Below, in pieces: positions 8,729 through 17,589 of a stretch of DNA of 64,000 bases (position 1 is the first letter of the stretch; each line of letters begins with the position of its first letter). The position numbers and the translations under genes were made by a program. The DNA is from Streptococcus chenjunshii (GTDB lineage: Bacteria > Bacillota > Bacilli > Lactobacillales > Streptococcaceae), in assembly GCF_003086355.1 (NCBI RefSeq), contig NZ_CP031733.1:434001-498000 (forward strand), read 5' to 3'. Under the pieces are notes generated by a model. It worked only from the letters and a program-made list of their open reading frames with translations. It did not search any database and had not been told where the DNA came from.

Positions 8729-9232
8729 ATGATTAATAATGTAGTACTTGTAGGCCGCATGACCCGTGATGCAGAATTGCGCTATACCCCAAGCAATCAG
8801 GCTGTAGCAACATTTACTTTGGCTGTTAACCGCAACTTTAAAAATCAAGCTGGTGAACGTGAGGCTGATTTTATCAATATCGTGATTTGGCGGCAGGCTG
8901 CAGAAAATTTGGCTAACTGGGCTAAAAAGGGAACTTTGCTTGGAATTACAGGGCGGATTCAGACCCGCAATTATGAAAACCAGCAAGGTCAGCGAGTTTA
9001 TGTAACGGAAGTTGTTGCTGATAATTTTCAAATTTTGGAGAGCCGTGCTGTGCGTGAAGGCAACAATGCCGGCAGTTATCAGTCTGCGGGCGGGAACCAG
9101 TCTTTTGGTGCTCCCTCACAAGGCACTGCTCAGCAGCCTTCGCAAAATCAAACACCTAATTTTGGCAGAGATGAGAGCCCCTTTGGCAATTCAAACCCAT
9201 TGGATATCTCAGATGATGATCTGCCGTTTTAG
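8729..9232 (+). CDS. ssb: Single-stranded DNA-binding protein
   Basis: 167 residues. An OB-fold occupies about 1-110 ([20 protein letters not shown], then [21 protein letters not shown]), followed by a Gln/Asn/Ser-rich flexible linker and the acidic tip ISDDDLPF that binds partner proteins. It coats single-stranded DNA in replication, repair and natural transformation. It begins 14 bases after rpsF with AGAAGG as ribosome site and belongs to the rpsF-ssb-rpsR operon. In this strain the downstream link to rpsR is stretched by a decayed intergenic element. Confidence 0.98.
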   Translation: MINNVVLVGRMTRDAELRYTPSNQAVATFTLAVNRNFKNQAGEREADFINIVIWRQAAENLANWAKKGTLLGITGRIQTRNYENQQGQRVYVTEVVADNFQILESRAVREGNNAGSYQSAGGNQSFGAPSQGTAQQPSQNQTPNFGRDESPFGNSNPLDISDDDLPF

Positions 9233-9303
9233 GAAAAAACAGATAAGGAAAAGTGCTTTTGTCCAAACCTTTACTTTTCCTGTATATGTTTAGCAATAAT
9301 ACG

Positions 9304-9514
9304 AATCGAATACAGCCTAAAATCCCAGTGAAAAAGATTTAGTTCATCGCGATGTGATACAAGGATAGTAAGGACCGACTTAGCTGTTCTGGCGGAGGTG
9401 CGCTGCGAGATCAAAAGATTTCGGACTTACCATTAGCCGCAGCAAGCTGACGGTTCTGGTTCACTCTCTGGTTTAGCATCTTTTCATGCGGTTTTTTCAT
9501 GGCTTTTGCATCTT
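9304..9514 (+). repeat. Decayed copy (long form) of the structured 5' element, upstream of rpsR
   Basis: The copy opens with TACAGCCTAAAATCCCAGTG and closes with CATGGCTTTTGCATCTT, 19 bases before the rpsR start. The outer arms pair as AGCC/GGCT and the next arm as AAATCC/GGTTTT (one mismatch), followed by TGAAAAAG/CTTTTCA. It keeps the internal AGATTTCGGACTTACC block of the long form. It lies inside the rpsF-ssb-rpsR operon. Confidence 0.6.
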
Positions 9515-9533
9515 TAAATAAAGGAGAAATAGT

Positions 9534-9773
9534 ATGGCTCAACAACGCCGCGGTGGCTTTAAACGCCGTAAAAAAGTTGATTATATCGCTGCAAATAAGA
9601 TTGAATATGTTGATTATAAGGATACTGAGCTGCTCAGCCGCTTTGTTTCAGAACGCGGAAAGATTCTTCCGCGCCGTGTGACAGGCACATCAGCTAAAAA
9701 TCAGCGTAAAGTCACAACTGCAATCAAACGTGCGCGTGTTATGGCTCTCATGCCTTTTGTTAATGAAGACTAA
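9534..9773 (+). CDS. rpsR: 30S ribosomal protein S18
   Basis: 79 residues, normal length, beginning [19 protein letters not shown] and containing the conserved [16 protein letters not shown] segment. S18 partners S6 on the 30S platform. Start ATG 9534 follows AAAGGAG. It is 301 bases from ssb instead of the usual short gap, because a structured repeat element lies between them; the element ends 19 bases before the start codon and may modulate S18 expression separately from S6. Confidence 0.98.
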   Translation: MAQQRRGGFKRRKKVDYIAANKIEYVDYKDTELLSRFVSERGKILPRRVTGTSAKNQRKVTTAIKRARVMALMPFVNED

Positions 9774-9820
9774 GCACTGTCTGTCTTTAGCAGGCAGTGA
9801 GATCCTGTACTGATAACATT

Positions 9821-9907
9821 AAAAACAGTTATAAGTTTTATGGTGATTCCCAATCGGCTTTATTTGTTAGCTTTGTTGGGAAGACGCCAATGCTTATAAC
9901 TGTTTTT
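9821..9907 (+). terminator. Large nested hairpin after rpsR, terminator-like
   Basis: Outer arms AAAAACAGTTATAAG (9821-9835) and CTTATAACTGTTTTT (9893-9907) are exact complements over 15 bases. Inside, GGTG.TTCCCAA pairs with TTGGGAA..CGCC, and a short inner helix follows. It ends in a T-rich run, so it can terminate the rpsR transcript, but at 87 bases it is far larger than a usual terminator and resembles a folded miniature element. Confidence 0.65.
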
Positions 9908-10164
9908 GTTTTTGCAGGAAACTAGGAACGCTTTTCCTTTGCTTTGTAGGCAAGCATAAACTTTTGTGGCGGCAGCTCTATTCTCTGCTACAGGCGTAAC
10001 AGCGGCTATTTGCGCCAGAAGACAGAATAGTAAACGTGCGAGAAAGCTGGTTTCTTCGAAAGCGCGAATCTGCTCCTTTTTGAATATTAGCAACAATAAA
10101 AAATCAGTAGTATGCCTGACAAAGCCACAGCTCATTTCGCCTACTTATGATTTCAGAAAAGTGC
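9908..10164. other. Gene-free stretch between rpsR hairpin and a convergent gene
   Basis: Together with the hairpin before it, this makes a gap of about 390 bases. Short open frames on both strands lack ribosome sites and recognisable sequence. Nothing assigned. Confidence 0.5.
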
Positions 10165-10848
10165 TTAGGATTGCCGTTGCTGAGCTGTTAAGGCATTCAG
10201 AATATTATATTTTCTTTTGAGGTAGAAGCGCAGGGCGAGAGCTGCACCTCCAAGAAGGGTCAAGGCATACCAAGGGAGCTGAGGATTGGCTGCTGCTGGC
10301 AGAAGCGCTGTAGCAGAGTATACGAGGACAAAGGCCAGCATAGCAGCACCCAGAATGAAGAAAGTTTTCAAACGTCCCGGCCGCTGATCCCTTTCTTTGC
10401 CTATGTGGCGGTAAAGAAAATGGTAAGTGGCATACATGACAGCTCCAGCGCCAAATCCCAGTGTAAGCAGTGATAGGAGACCTGTAGCAGCCGTATTGCT
10501 GTTGAAAAGCATGAGGACGCCGTTAAGCAGTGCAACGATTCCTAAAAAAAGGAGCGAGGTATCCAGCCACATCAGCCAGGGATTGGTGTTTTTTTCTTGC
10601 TGTTCATCTCCAGCTTTATTCTGGCCGCCCCGCTGAGGAGTAAAGGAGGCTGCCCAAGCTGTTGGCGAACCCAGAAATGAGCGGGCAGGAATGCTTTTTT
10701 CTTGCTTTTCTAAGATTTCAGGCAGAGCTTCTTCAAGAATAGCCCTGATCTCTGTGTCTGTCTTGCCATCATCTGTAAATTGGTGTGTAGCAATATGTAT
10801 GAATTCCTGATTTTTCTTAGTTAATTGTGAAAGTAGCTCTTTGTCCAT
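10165..10848 (-). CDS. DUF1129-family membrane protein
   Basis: 227 residues. A helical soluble N-terminus (MDKELLSQLTKKNQEFIHIA, then ALPEILEKQEK) is followed by four membrane segments at about 92-115, 120-145, 160-185 and 192-212. This layout fits the DUF1129 family of lactobacilli and streptococci, often located next to corA as here. Function is unknown; the conserved neighbourhood hints at a role near magnesium or membrane homeostasis, unproven. ATG 10848 follows TAAGGAGGAA. The 5' side carries a long-form structured element whose 3' end is 16 bases from the start codon. Confidence 0.8.
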   Translation of the reverse strand: MDKELLSQLTKKNQEFIHIATHQFTDDGKTDTEIRAILEEALPEILEKQEKSIPARSFLGSPTAWAASFTPQRGGQNKAGDEQQEKNTNPWLMWLDTSLLFLGIVALLNGVLMLFNSNTAATGLLSLLTLGFGAGAVMYATYHFLYRHIGKERDQRPGRLKTFFILGAAMLAFVLVYSATALLPAAANPQLPWYALTLLGGAALALRFYLKRKYNILNALTAQQRQS

Positions 10849-10864
10849 GATTCCTCCTTAAATT

Positions 10865-11082
10865 AAGATACAAAGCCCGTAAAGAAATCCGTATGAAAAT
10901 GACGGTAAGCCAGAAATCTTCGATTTCATGGGCGCACCTCTGCCAGGACGGCTAGAAGGGTGCGGTCGGCTGCAAAGCCGATAAAGCCTTCAGCCCGTCT
11001 ACGGCTAGGGTTATTTAGCAAAATACTTGCCTCACGCTGGCAGGCAGCTTTTCACTAGGATTTTAGGGCGTGTTCAGTTCCA
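10865..11082 (-). repeat. Long-form structured 5' element upstream of the DUF1129 gene
   Basis: Read on the minus strand it starts GGAACTGAACACGCCCTAAA and ends TTTACGGGCTTTGTATCTT. Arms pair as GCCC/GGGC, AAATCC/GGATTT, a 3x3 internal loop TAG/TAC, then TGAAAA/TTTTCA. The apical part contains the small hairpin GAAATC-GAA-GATTTC (sense strand). This is the most complete long copy in the window. Confidence 0.85.
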
Positions 11083-11116
11083 AATAAGTTTAGCCCTTGC
11101 TGGGGATAGCTAATTA

Positions 11117-11142
11117 CTGCAAAAGCCCTCAGGAAGCCTGAG
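11117..11142 (-). terminator. corA terminator
   Basis: On the minus strand CTCAGG-CTT-CCTGAG is followed by GGGCTTTTGC, immediately after the corA stop codon. The U-run is short, so efficiency is uncertain. Confidence 0.5.
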
Positions 11143-12087
11143 TTAAAACCATTTTTTTCTGATAAAGTAAACAACAACGATGGCGCTCATTATTGAAGCG
11201 ATAAAGACGATATGCCAAAAGGCATGAGGCAGGCCGTTTAAGGGCAGCCAGTTGTTTTTAAAGTTCATACCGTAGGCAGAAAAGATAACGGTCGGAATAT
11301 CCAGAGCCATTGTCATCAAAGCTAAGGTTTTCATGATAGTGTTCTGATTGTTGTTAATAATAGAAGCTGTGGTTTCGGTCATGGCATTGAGGACATTTTC
11401 ATAGATCCCCGCCATTTCAATCGCTTGCTGTGTTTCAATCAGGGTATCCTCCAGCAAATCCTCATCTTCAATATATTTTTTCAGACTGCTGGTGCTGCTG
11501 GAAAGCTTTTTGACGATACGTTCATTAAATTTAAGTGAAGCTTTCAAATAAACGATGGATTTTTCCAGCTCCATCATGTCAATTAGCTGTTCATTCCGCG
11601 TTGCGCCTTCCAGCTGCGCTTCAATTTTGTCGCTTTGCCGGTCAATCGTCCGCAGGGCAGCCAAATACAGTTCAGCATTGCGGTAGAGGAGCTGAAAGAC
11701 AAAACGGGTCTTCATAAAGGTGTAAAAATTGCGCACCCGCCGGTTATAAAAATGATCAAACAGTGTCAGTTCTTCCAAGCAAGTCGTGATGACAGCATTT
11801 TTGGTTACGATGATACCTAAAGGGATGGTCACATAATAACTCTTGTTATTGCGCTCTTCATAGGTTGGAACGTCAACGATAATAATAGTGTAATTATCTT
11901 CAACAGAAATCCGGGAGGTTTCTTCAACATCAAGAGGAGCGCGCAAATCAGTAATATCAATGTGAAACTGTTCAGCTAATTGACTCGATTCTTCCTGGGA
12001 GGGGTTGACCAGATTGATCCAAGCGCCAGGCTCGAATTGTTCAATTTCTTTGAATTCTAATGCTGTTGAAAGAAACATTTGCTTCAT
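11143..12087 (-). CDS. corA: CorA-family magnesium/divalent cation transporter
   Basis: 314 residues. The large cytoplasmic N-terminal domain (about 1-250) is followed by two C-terminal membrane segments, with the diagnostic YGMN motif at the end of the first (SAYGMNFKNN) and a short basic tail (YFIRKKWF). CorA forms a pentameric channel for Mg2+ and related ions. Start ATG 12087 follows GAAGGAGGGC. It is divergent from uvrA and followed on its strand by the DUF1129 gene, a pairing seen in other streptococci. The intervening space is filled by a structured element that belongs to the DUF1129 gene. Confidence 0.95.
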   Translation of the reverse strand: MKQMFLSTALEFKEIEQFEPGAWINLVNPSQEESSQLAEQFHIDITDLRAPLDVEETSRISVEDNYTIIIVDVPTYEERNNKSYYVTIPLGIIVTKNAVITTCLEELTLFDHFYNRRVRNFYTFMKTRFVFQLLYRNAELYLAALRTIDRQSDKIEAQLEGATRNEQLIDMMELEKSIVYLKASLKFNERIVKKLSSSTSSLKKYIEDEDLLEDTLIETQQAIEMAGIYENVLNAMTETTASIINNNQNTIMKTLALMTMALDIPTVIFSAYGMNFKNNWLPLNGLPHAFWHIVFIASIMSAIVVVYFIRKKWF

Positions 12088-12210
12088 GACAAGCCCTCCT
12101 TCGAAGTATGATAGTGTGCTGAAAGTCTGAAAAAGGTAGGGTCAGTCTCGTTTTCAGACTGCATTGAATTTTCAGCAACTTATGCACACTGTTCTATTAT
12201 ACTATAATTG

Positions 12211-12240
12211 TTGAATTTTGGGGCAGGAGATTCCTATAAT
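12211..12240 (+). promoter_or_regulatory. Possible uvrA promoter
   Basis: TTGAAT (12211-12216), 18-base spacer, TATAAT (12235-12240). A second TATAAT at 12248-12253 offers an alternative. Confidence 0.5.
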
Positions 12241-12278
12241 TTTTTGATATAATGTTAAAGACAGTTAGATAGGAGGAT

Positions 12279-12320
12279 ATGCTTTCAGAAAAAGCATGTA
12301 AGCTATGCAGGATAAACTGA
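12279..12320 (+). CDS. 13-codon upstream open frame overlapping the uvrA start
   Basis: AGGAGG at 12271-12276 is only 2 bases from ATG 12279, which opens [13 protein letters not shown] and stops at 12318-12320, overlapping the uvrA start out of frame. The spacing to ATG 12279 is too short to be ideal. The same sequence forms a hairpin ATGCTTT-CAGAA-AAAGCAT (12279-12297), which would bring the Shine-Dalgarno to an effective 9 bases from the uvrA ATG. So this is either a coupled leader peptide or a spacer hairpin. Confidence 0.3.
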   Translation: MLSEKACKLCRIN

Positions 12321-15130
12321 TAATACACGGGGCCAGAGCCCATAATTTAAAAAATATTGATGTTGAAATTCCGCGTGACAAATTAGTTGTTGTAACGGGT
12401 CTTTCCGGTTCAGGAAAGTCGAGTCTGGCATTTGATACAATCTATGCTGAGGGGCAGCGCCGCTATGTTGAGAGTTTGTCAGCCTATGCCCGGCAATTTC
12501 TCGGAAATATGGAAAAGCCAGATGTAGATTCTATTGACGGGCTTAGTCCTGCTATTTCTATTGACCAGAAAACAACCAGCAAAAATCCGCGTTCTACAGT
12601 GGGGACGGCGACAGAAATCAATGATTATCTGCGGCTGCTTTATGCGCGCGTCGGGATACCTTACTGTATTAACGGCCATGGCGCCATTACCGCTTCTTCT
12701 GTTGAGCAGATTACAGACCAGATTTTAAGCCTGCCGGACCGTACTCGGATGCAGATTCTGGCGCCGGTTGTCCGCCGTAAAAAAGGGCAGCATAAGACTG
12801 TTTTTGCCAGGATACAAAAAGACGGCTATATCCGTGTTCGTGTGGACGGAGAGATTTTTGATATTGCCGAGGTGCCTGAGTTGTCCAAAAGCAAAATGCA
12901 TAATATTGAAATTGTTGTTGACCGTCTGATTAATAAAGAGGGTATCCGCAGCCGGCTCTTTGATTCGATCGAGGCAGCTCTGCGTTTGGCTGACGGCTAT
13001 GTTATCATCGATACGATGGATGGCAATGAGCTGCTTTTTTCAGAGCATTATTCCTGCCCTGTCTGCGGTTTTACGGTGCCGGAATTGGAACCGCGGCTCT
13101 TTTCTTTTAATGCGCCTTTTGGCTCCTGCCCGACCTGCGACGGACTGGGCAGCCGGCTGGAGGTGGACTTGGACTTGGTAATTCCTGATAAAACCAAAAC
13201 ACTGCGCGAGGGGGCTCTGGCTCCTTGGAATCCGATATCATCGCAATATTATCCGGCGATGCTGGAACAGGCTATGGCTGCTTTTGGCGTGGATATGGAT
13301 AAGCCGTTTGCTGAGCTGTCCGAAGATGAGCAGAATTTAATTCTTTATGGTTCCGGTGAACGTGAATTCCATTTTCACTATATCAATGATTTTGGCGGTG
13401 AGCGCGACATTGATTTGCCGTTTGAAGGAGTGGTTAATAATATTGATCGGCGCTATCATGAAACAGCCAGCGACTTTACGCGCAATGTCATGCGCGGCTA
13501 TATGAATGAACTGCCTTGCATGACTTGCCGCGGCTACCGGCTTAACGAGCAGGCGCTCTGTGTCCGGGTTGGCGGTGAAAGGGGACTGAATATCGGTGAA
13601 ATCTCTGATTTATCGATTGCTGATCACTTAGATCTGCTTAAGCGCATTGAACTGTCCGAAACAGAAAAAACCATCGCTGCACCGATTGTAAAGGAAATCA
13701 AAGACCGTCTGACCTTCCTGCATAATGTCGGTTTAAATTACTTGACACTTTCGCGTTCAGCTGGCACTCTTTCCGGCGGCGAAAGCCAGCGGATCCGTTT
13801 GGCGACCCAAATTGGCTCCAACCTGTCCGGTGTTCTCTATATTCTTGATGAGCCTTCAATTGGTTTGCACCAGCGCGATAACGACCGTCTGCTTGCCAGT
13901 CTGAAAAAAATGCGGGACTTGGGCAACACCTTGATTGTGGTGGAGCACGACGAGGATACCATGATGCAGGCGGACTGGCTTATTGATGTGGGCCCCGGTG
14001 CAGGCGACTTCGGAGGAGAAATTGTCGCTTCAGGGACACCTAAGCAAGTGGTTAAAAGCAGGAAGTCAATTACCGGTCATTATTTGTCAGGTAAAAAGGC
14101 CATAGCAGTGCCTTCTGAACGCCGTTCAGGCAGCGGCCGTTTCCTTGAGATAGAAGGAGCAGCAGAAAATAATCTGCAAAATCTAAATGTCCGTTTTCCT
14201 TTAGGAAAATTTATTGCTGTAACCGGAGTGTCCGGATCGGGCAAATCCACTCTAATTAACGGCATTCTCAAAAAAGCGGTGGCTCAAAAACTGAACCGCA
14301 ATTCAGCTAAACCAGGAAAATATAAGACGATTACAGGAATCGAACACTTGGAGCGGCTGATTGATATCGACCAAAGTCCAATTGGACGGACTCCCCGCTC
14401 AAATCCAGCAACCTATACTGGGGTTTTCGATGATATCCGCGATTTGTTTGCTAAAACCAATGAAGCTAAAATCCGCGGCTACAAGAAAGGACGTTTCTCT
14501 TTTAATGTTAAAGGCGGCCGCTGCGAAGCTTGCTCAGGGGACGGTATTATCAAGATTGAAATGCACTTCCTGCCGGATGTTTACGTTCCTTGTGAGGTTT
14601 GTCACGGAACCCGTTACAACAGTGAAACCCTGGAAGTTCATTATAAAGAAAAAAATATTGCCCAGATTCTTGAAATGACGGTCAATGATGCGGTTGATTT
14701 CTTCGCACCAATTCCTAAAATTGCCCGTAAACTGCAGACCATCAAAGACGTTGGTTTGGGTTATGTTACTCTCGGACAGCCTGCAACAACCCTTTCAGGA
14801 GGAGAAGCACAGCGGATGAAGCTGGCTTCTGAACTCCATAAGCGTTCGACCGGCAAAAGCTTCTATATCTTAGACGAACCGACAACAGGTCTCCATACGG
14901 ACGATATTAAACGTCTTCTTAAGGTTCTTGAACGTTTTGTGGACGACGGCAATACCGTTCTTGTCATCGAACACAACCTTGACGTGATTAAGACAGCTGA
15001 CCACATTATAGATTTAGGTCCGGAAGGCGGTGTTGGAGGCGGTACTGTCGTTGCCACAGGAACTCCGGAAGAAGTCGCTCAAGTCAAGGAAAGTTATACA
15101 GGACAATACCTCAAATCAAAATTAAAATAA
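12305..15130 (+). CDS. uvrA: Excinuclease ABC subunit A
   Basis: 941 residues, full length. Two ABC ATPase modules are present: Walker [10 protein letters not shown] (about 32-40) with signature LSGGESQR, and Walker [10 protein letters not shown] (about 640) with signature LSGGEAQR. Zinc-binding pairs are CPVCG..CPTC (about 250-280) and CEAC..CEVC (about 740-765). UvrA scans DNA for bulky lesions and loads UvrB in nucleotide excision repair. The opening [20 protein letters not shown] is typical. The Shine-Dalgarno AGGAGG lies about 28 bases before the ATG, separated by a hairpin, which is unusual. Followed by a clear terminator. Confidence 0.98.
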   Translation: MQDKLIIHGARAHNLKNIDVEIPRDKLVVVTGLSGSGKSSLAFDTIYAEGQRRYVESLSAYARQFLGNMEKPDVDSIDGLSPAISIDQKTTSKNPRSTVGTATEINDYLRLLYARVGIPYCINGHGAITASSVEQITDQILSLPDRTRMQILAPVVRRKKGQHKTVFARIQKDGYIRVRVDGEIFDIAEVPELSKSKMHNIEIVVDRLINKEGIRSRLFDSIEAALRLADGYVIIDTMDGNELLFSEHYSCPVCGFTVPELEPRLFSFNAPFGSCPTCDGLGSRLEVDLDLVIPDKTKTLREGALAPWNPISSQYYPAMLEQAMAAFGVDMDKPFAELSEDEQNLILYGSGEREFHFHYINDFGGERDIDLPFEGVVNNIDRRYHETASDFTRNVMRGYMNELPCMTCRGYRLNEQALCVRVGGERGLNIGEISDLSIADHLDLLKRIELSETEKTIAAPIVKEIKDRLTFLHNVGLNYLTLSRSAGTLSGGESQRIRLATQIGSNLSGVLYILDEPSIGLHQRDNDRLLASLKKMRDLGNTLIVVEHDEDTMMQADWLIDVGPGAGDFGGEIVASGTPKQVVKSRKSITGHYLSGKKAIAVPSERRSGSGRFLEIEGAAENNLQNLNVRFPLGKFIAVTGVSGSGKSTLINGILKKAVAQKLNRNSAKPGKYKTITGIEHLERLIDIDQSPIGRTPRSNPATYTGVFDDIRDLFAKTNEAKIRGYKKGRFSFNVKGGRCEACSGDGIIKIEMHFLPDVYVPCEVCHGTRYNSETLEVHYKEKNIAQILEMTVNDAVDFFAPIPKIARKLQTIKDVGLGYVTLGQPATTLSGGEAQRMKLASELHKRSTGKSFYILDEPTTGLHTDDIKRLLKVLERFVDDGNTVLVIEHNLDVIKTADHIIDLGPEGGVGGGTVVATGTPEEVAQVKESYTGQYLKSKLK

Positions 15131-15135
15131 ATCAA

Positions 15136-15161
15136 AATCCGGCAGCTCAGCCGGATTTTTT
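15136..15161 (+). terminator. uvrA terminator
   Basis: AATCCGGC-AGCTCA-GCCGGATT followed by TTTT. Confidence 0.9.
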
Positions 15162-15296
15162 GTGTGTTTAGAACAAAAATTAACACATAAAATATTTAAA
15201 CGGAAGATATTATATGATGGTAATAATATGGACAAATGATAAGCTTAGAGTTAAAATATATGTGAAATAATTAAAATAAATTTAGGAGATGACGAT

Positions 15297-16190
15297 ATGG
15301 CTGATATTATGCTAACTGATATTTTTAGGTTTGATAATTTGCTCTCACAGCCGAATTATAAGGGGAAAAGGATTAAACTACGTTTTAATAAAAACTGGGG
15401 TGATTTTAATTTTGTTAAAGAATATCAAGAAAATTCAGATTTATTTATACCATATTTATTAAGTATGCATCCTAAAAGAAATAATAATTCTGATATTCAA
15501 TTTCATTTTATTGAAGTTCGCCCCCATCTTTGGTTATTTGTAGGAGCATATAATATTATCAGAAAAGACAGTGAAATACTGAGGGACCACTTTAGAAATT
15601 GGGATGTCGTATATGCTAAAGCAGAAAGATTAACAGAGTTTGATAAATATATAAACAGAATAATCATTAATTATTCATTACCATCTCGAAGTTTTTTCTA
15701 TGTAGATAAACGTATTATTAATTCAGTTCCAGTTAGTGAAATATTATCTGAAGACTATTTTGAGAAAAGCAAAGATTTTCCTGGTTATGAAAATATTTCA
15801 CTATCTTACCAAGAATTGAAGCAACATCTGCATAGCAGTATTTGGTATGAACATTTAACCGCAGTGTATGGTGTTTATTTGATTACAGATATTAAAACAG
15901 GGAAAATGTATGTTGGTTCAGCTTATGGAAATAACGGTGTTTATGGTAGATGGTCAGTCTATTTGAGTGACGGATATGATAAAACTGAACTGGAAGGTAA
16001 TCGTTATCCGAATAAAAAGTTGAGAGAAGTGGTGAATAAAAATGGTATTAGATATATTCAGAAAAATTTTCGATATACTCTTCTTGAGATTTTTAGTAAA
16101 AATGAGCTTGGTAAACAAAAGGCTCTTAATCGTGAAATTTACTGGAAAGACGTCTTACAAACCAGAATGTTTGGCTATAATATAAACTGA
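15297..16190 (+). CDS. GIY-YIG nuclease-domain protein with an uncharacterised N-terminal domain
   Basis: 297 residues. The C-terminal part (about 188-297) is a GIY-YIG domain: GVYLI at 192-196, MYVGSA at 204-209, an Arg in YGRW at about 218 and a Glu in NREIYWK near 280, matching the catalytic Tyr, Arg and Glu of the family. The N-terminal 185 residues, with FHFIEVRPHLWLFVGAYNII, are not recognised; they may bind DNA or a ligand. GIY-YIG enzymes cut DNA as homing, repair or restriction nucleases. The gene is notably more AT-rich than its neighbours, which suggests transfer. It is followed 11 bases later by a coiled-coil membrane protein, forming a small island between uvrA and pepP. A defence role is possible but unproven. 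Confidence 0.8.
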   Translation: MADIMLTDIFRFDNLLSQPNYKGKRIKLRFNKNWGDFNFVKEYQENSDLFIPYLLSMHPKRNNNSDIQFHFIEVRPHLWLFVGAYNIIRKDSEILRDHFRNWDVVYAKAERLTEFDKYINRIIINYSLPSRSFFYVDKRIINSVPVSEILSEDYFEKSKDFPGYENISLSYQELKQHLHSSIWYEHLTAVYGVYLITDIKTGKMYVGSAYGNNGVYGRWSVYLSDGYDKTELEGNRYPNKKLREVVNKNGIRYIQKNFRYTLLEIFSKNELGKQKALNREIYWKDVLQTRMFGYNIN

Positions 16191-16201
16191 GGAAAACTGA
16201 A

Positions 16202-17419
16202 ATGGATATGAGAGACTATGAAAAACAGGAAGAATTGCGGAGGGCTAATGAGTTAACCGCAGAAAATAATCAAATCCAGAGAAAGCAGTTAGAGCAGCAG
16301 GAAAGACAGAGCTTAGAATCGTGGTATCAGCATGAGGAAGCGCTACAGGCAATAAGGGAAATTGAAAAGAATAAACAGACTGATCAATTTGAAAGGGATA
16401 TGGATGATAGAATCTTTGAACTCAAACTAGAGATTGCTAAAGCAGAAGATGACAAAGCGAAAAATGAATTGCAAAGCTTACTAGAAGAAGAAAAACAGAA
16501 ACGAGAAAGCTATTATCAGGAAAAGCAAGCTAAACTGCAAGCGAAGGCAGCTGCTCATGAAGAGGCAATAAAGAAAGCTCAAAGACAACAGCTTCTTTCT
16601 AGCATAAAAAAATTTTTTTTAATATTTTTTCTATTGATGATAATCTTTGCTGGTATAATTTGGTATTTTTCATCCAGTAATAATAACAGTTCGAAAAAAT
16701 CCTTTGATACAAGAACTTCAAGTATAGTGGTAACAACAAATAGTACGAATGAAACCGGTACTTCTTCGGTTACTGAAGAAGCATCACAAGATACTAATTT
16801 CAACGTTCAGGTTACCATTGATGATTTGAATATACGAGAGTCAGCAAGTGCTTCAGCGAAAATTGTTGGGCAATGTCCTAAAGGAACTTATACTATTGTG
16901 GAAACAAAGACGGCAGATGGTTATACATGGGGAAAACTGAAATCTGGTAAGGGCTGGATTGCTTTAGATTATACTGAACAGTCAAATACAGAATGGGCAA
17001 TGGTTTATCATTATTACTACGTCCAATCAGATACTTCTAGTTTAATGCAAGCAGGATTAGAATTAAAGACAAATGGGGAGGCGGTTCTGTTTCTAAATGG
17101 AGCTGAAATAATGAGTGCGAATCAAGGGAACCCAGTTTTAGGAAAATATATTATAAAAAAATATTCTGCAGACAAGCAGATAAGGTCTTATGTTGTTGAC
17201 CAAAAAACAACTGTGGCAGGGGGAAATTCCCCACAGATTATAACTATTGTACCGGATATAATTATTGAAATTCATATCTCTAAAGAAGAACTGCAAAAAG
17301 CTGGTGAGAACCTGGCGGAGGATCAATATTTAATTTATTATGGCTATCAAAATTCTTCAGGTCAGCATGTTTTGACTGATGGTGATTGGCCGATGGTTTT
17401 TTTCCATAGAGGAGAGTAA
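16202..17419 (+). CDS. Coiled-coil, single-pass membrane protein with SH3b-like domain
   Basis: 405 residues. Residues 1-135 are a highly charged Glu/Gln/Lys-rich coiled coil; residues 138-156 are one membrane segment (FFLIFFLLMIIFAGIIWYF); residues 157-200 are a Ser/Thr/Asn-rich spacer; residues 200-258 fit a bacterial SH3 domain (VTIDDLNIRESASASAKIVG, then GYTWGKLKSGKGWIALDY). The C-terminal 145 residues are not recognised. Topology suggests coiled coil inside the cell and SH3b outside, touching cell wall. It shares a transcript with the GIY-YIG gene (11-base gap) and the same AT-rich composition. Function unknown. Confidence 0.75.
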   Translation: MDMRDYEKQEELRRANELTAENNQIQRKQLEQQERQSLESWYQHEEALQAIREIEKNKQTDQFERDMDDRIFELKLEIAKAEDDKAKNELQSLLEEEKQKRESYYQEKQAKLQAKAAAHEEAIKKAQRQQLLSSIKKFFLIFFLLMIIFAGIIWYFSSSNNNSSKKSFDTRTSSIVVTTNSTNETGTSSVTEEASQDTNFNVQVTIDDLNIRESASASAKIVGQCPKGTYTIVETKTADGYTWGKLKSGKGWIALDYTEQSNTEWAMVYHYYYVQSDTSSLMQAGLELKTNGEAVLFLNGAEIMSANQGNPVLGKYIIKKYSADKQIRSYVVDQKTTVAGGNSPQIITIVPDIIIEIHISKEELQKAGENLAEDQYLIYYGYQNSSGQHVLTDGDWPMVFFHRGE

Positions 17420-17589
17420 TCTGATCAAACCGTAGGATTTGTTTGTGAATTCCCCCTCTTTTATGGAAGAGCTGAACCCTTTTCGATTTGTAAAGCAACT
17501 GTATAAAAATTAACTGTTACCTATTTCCTAGAATTACTGCTGAAATCATGATAGAATAAAGGAAAACTATATGATGAACAAGGGCTTTT

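Noticed and set aside
9860..10135. 91-codon minus-strand frame after rpsR
   Set aside because: It overlaps the nested hairpin, has no ribosome site and resembles no family.
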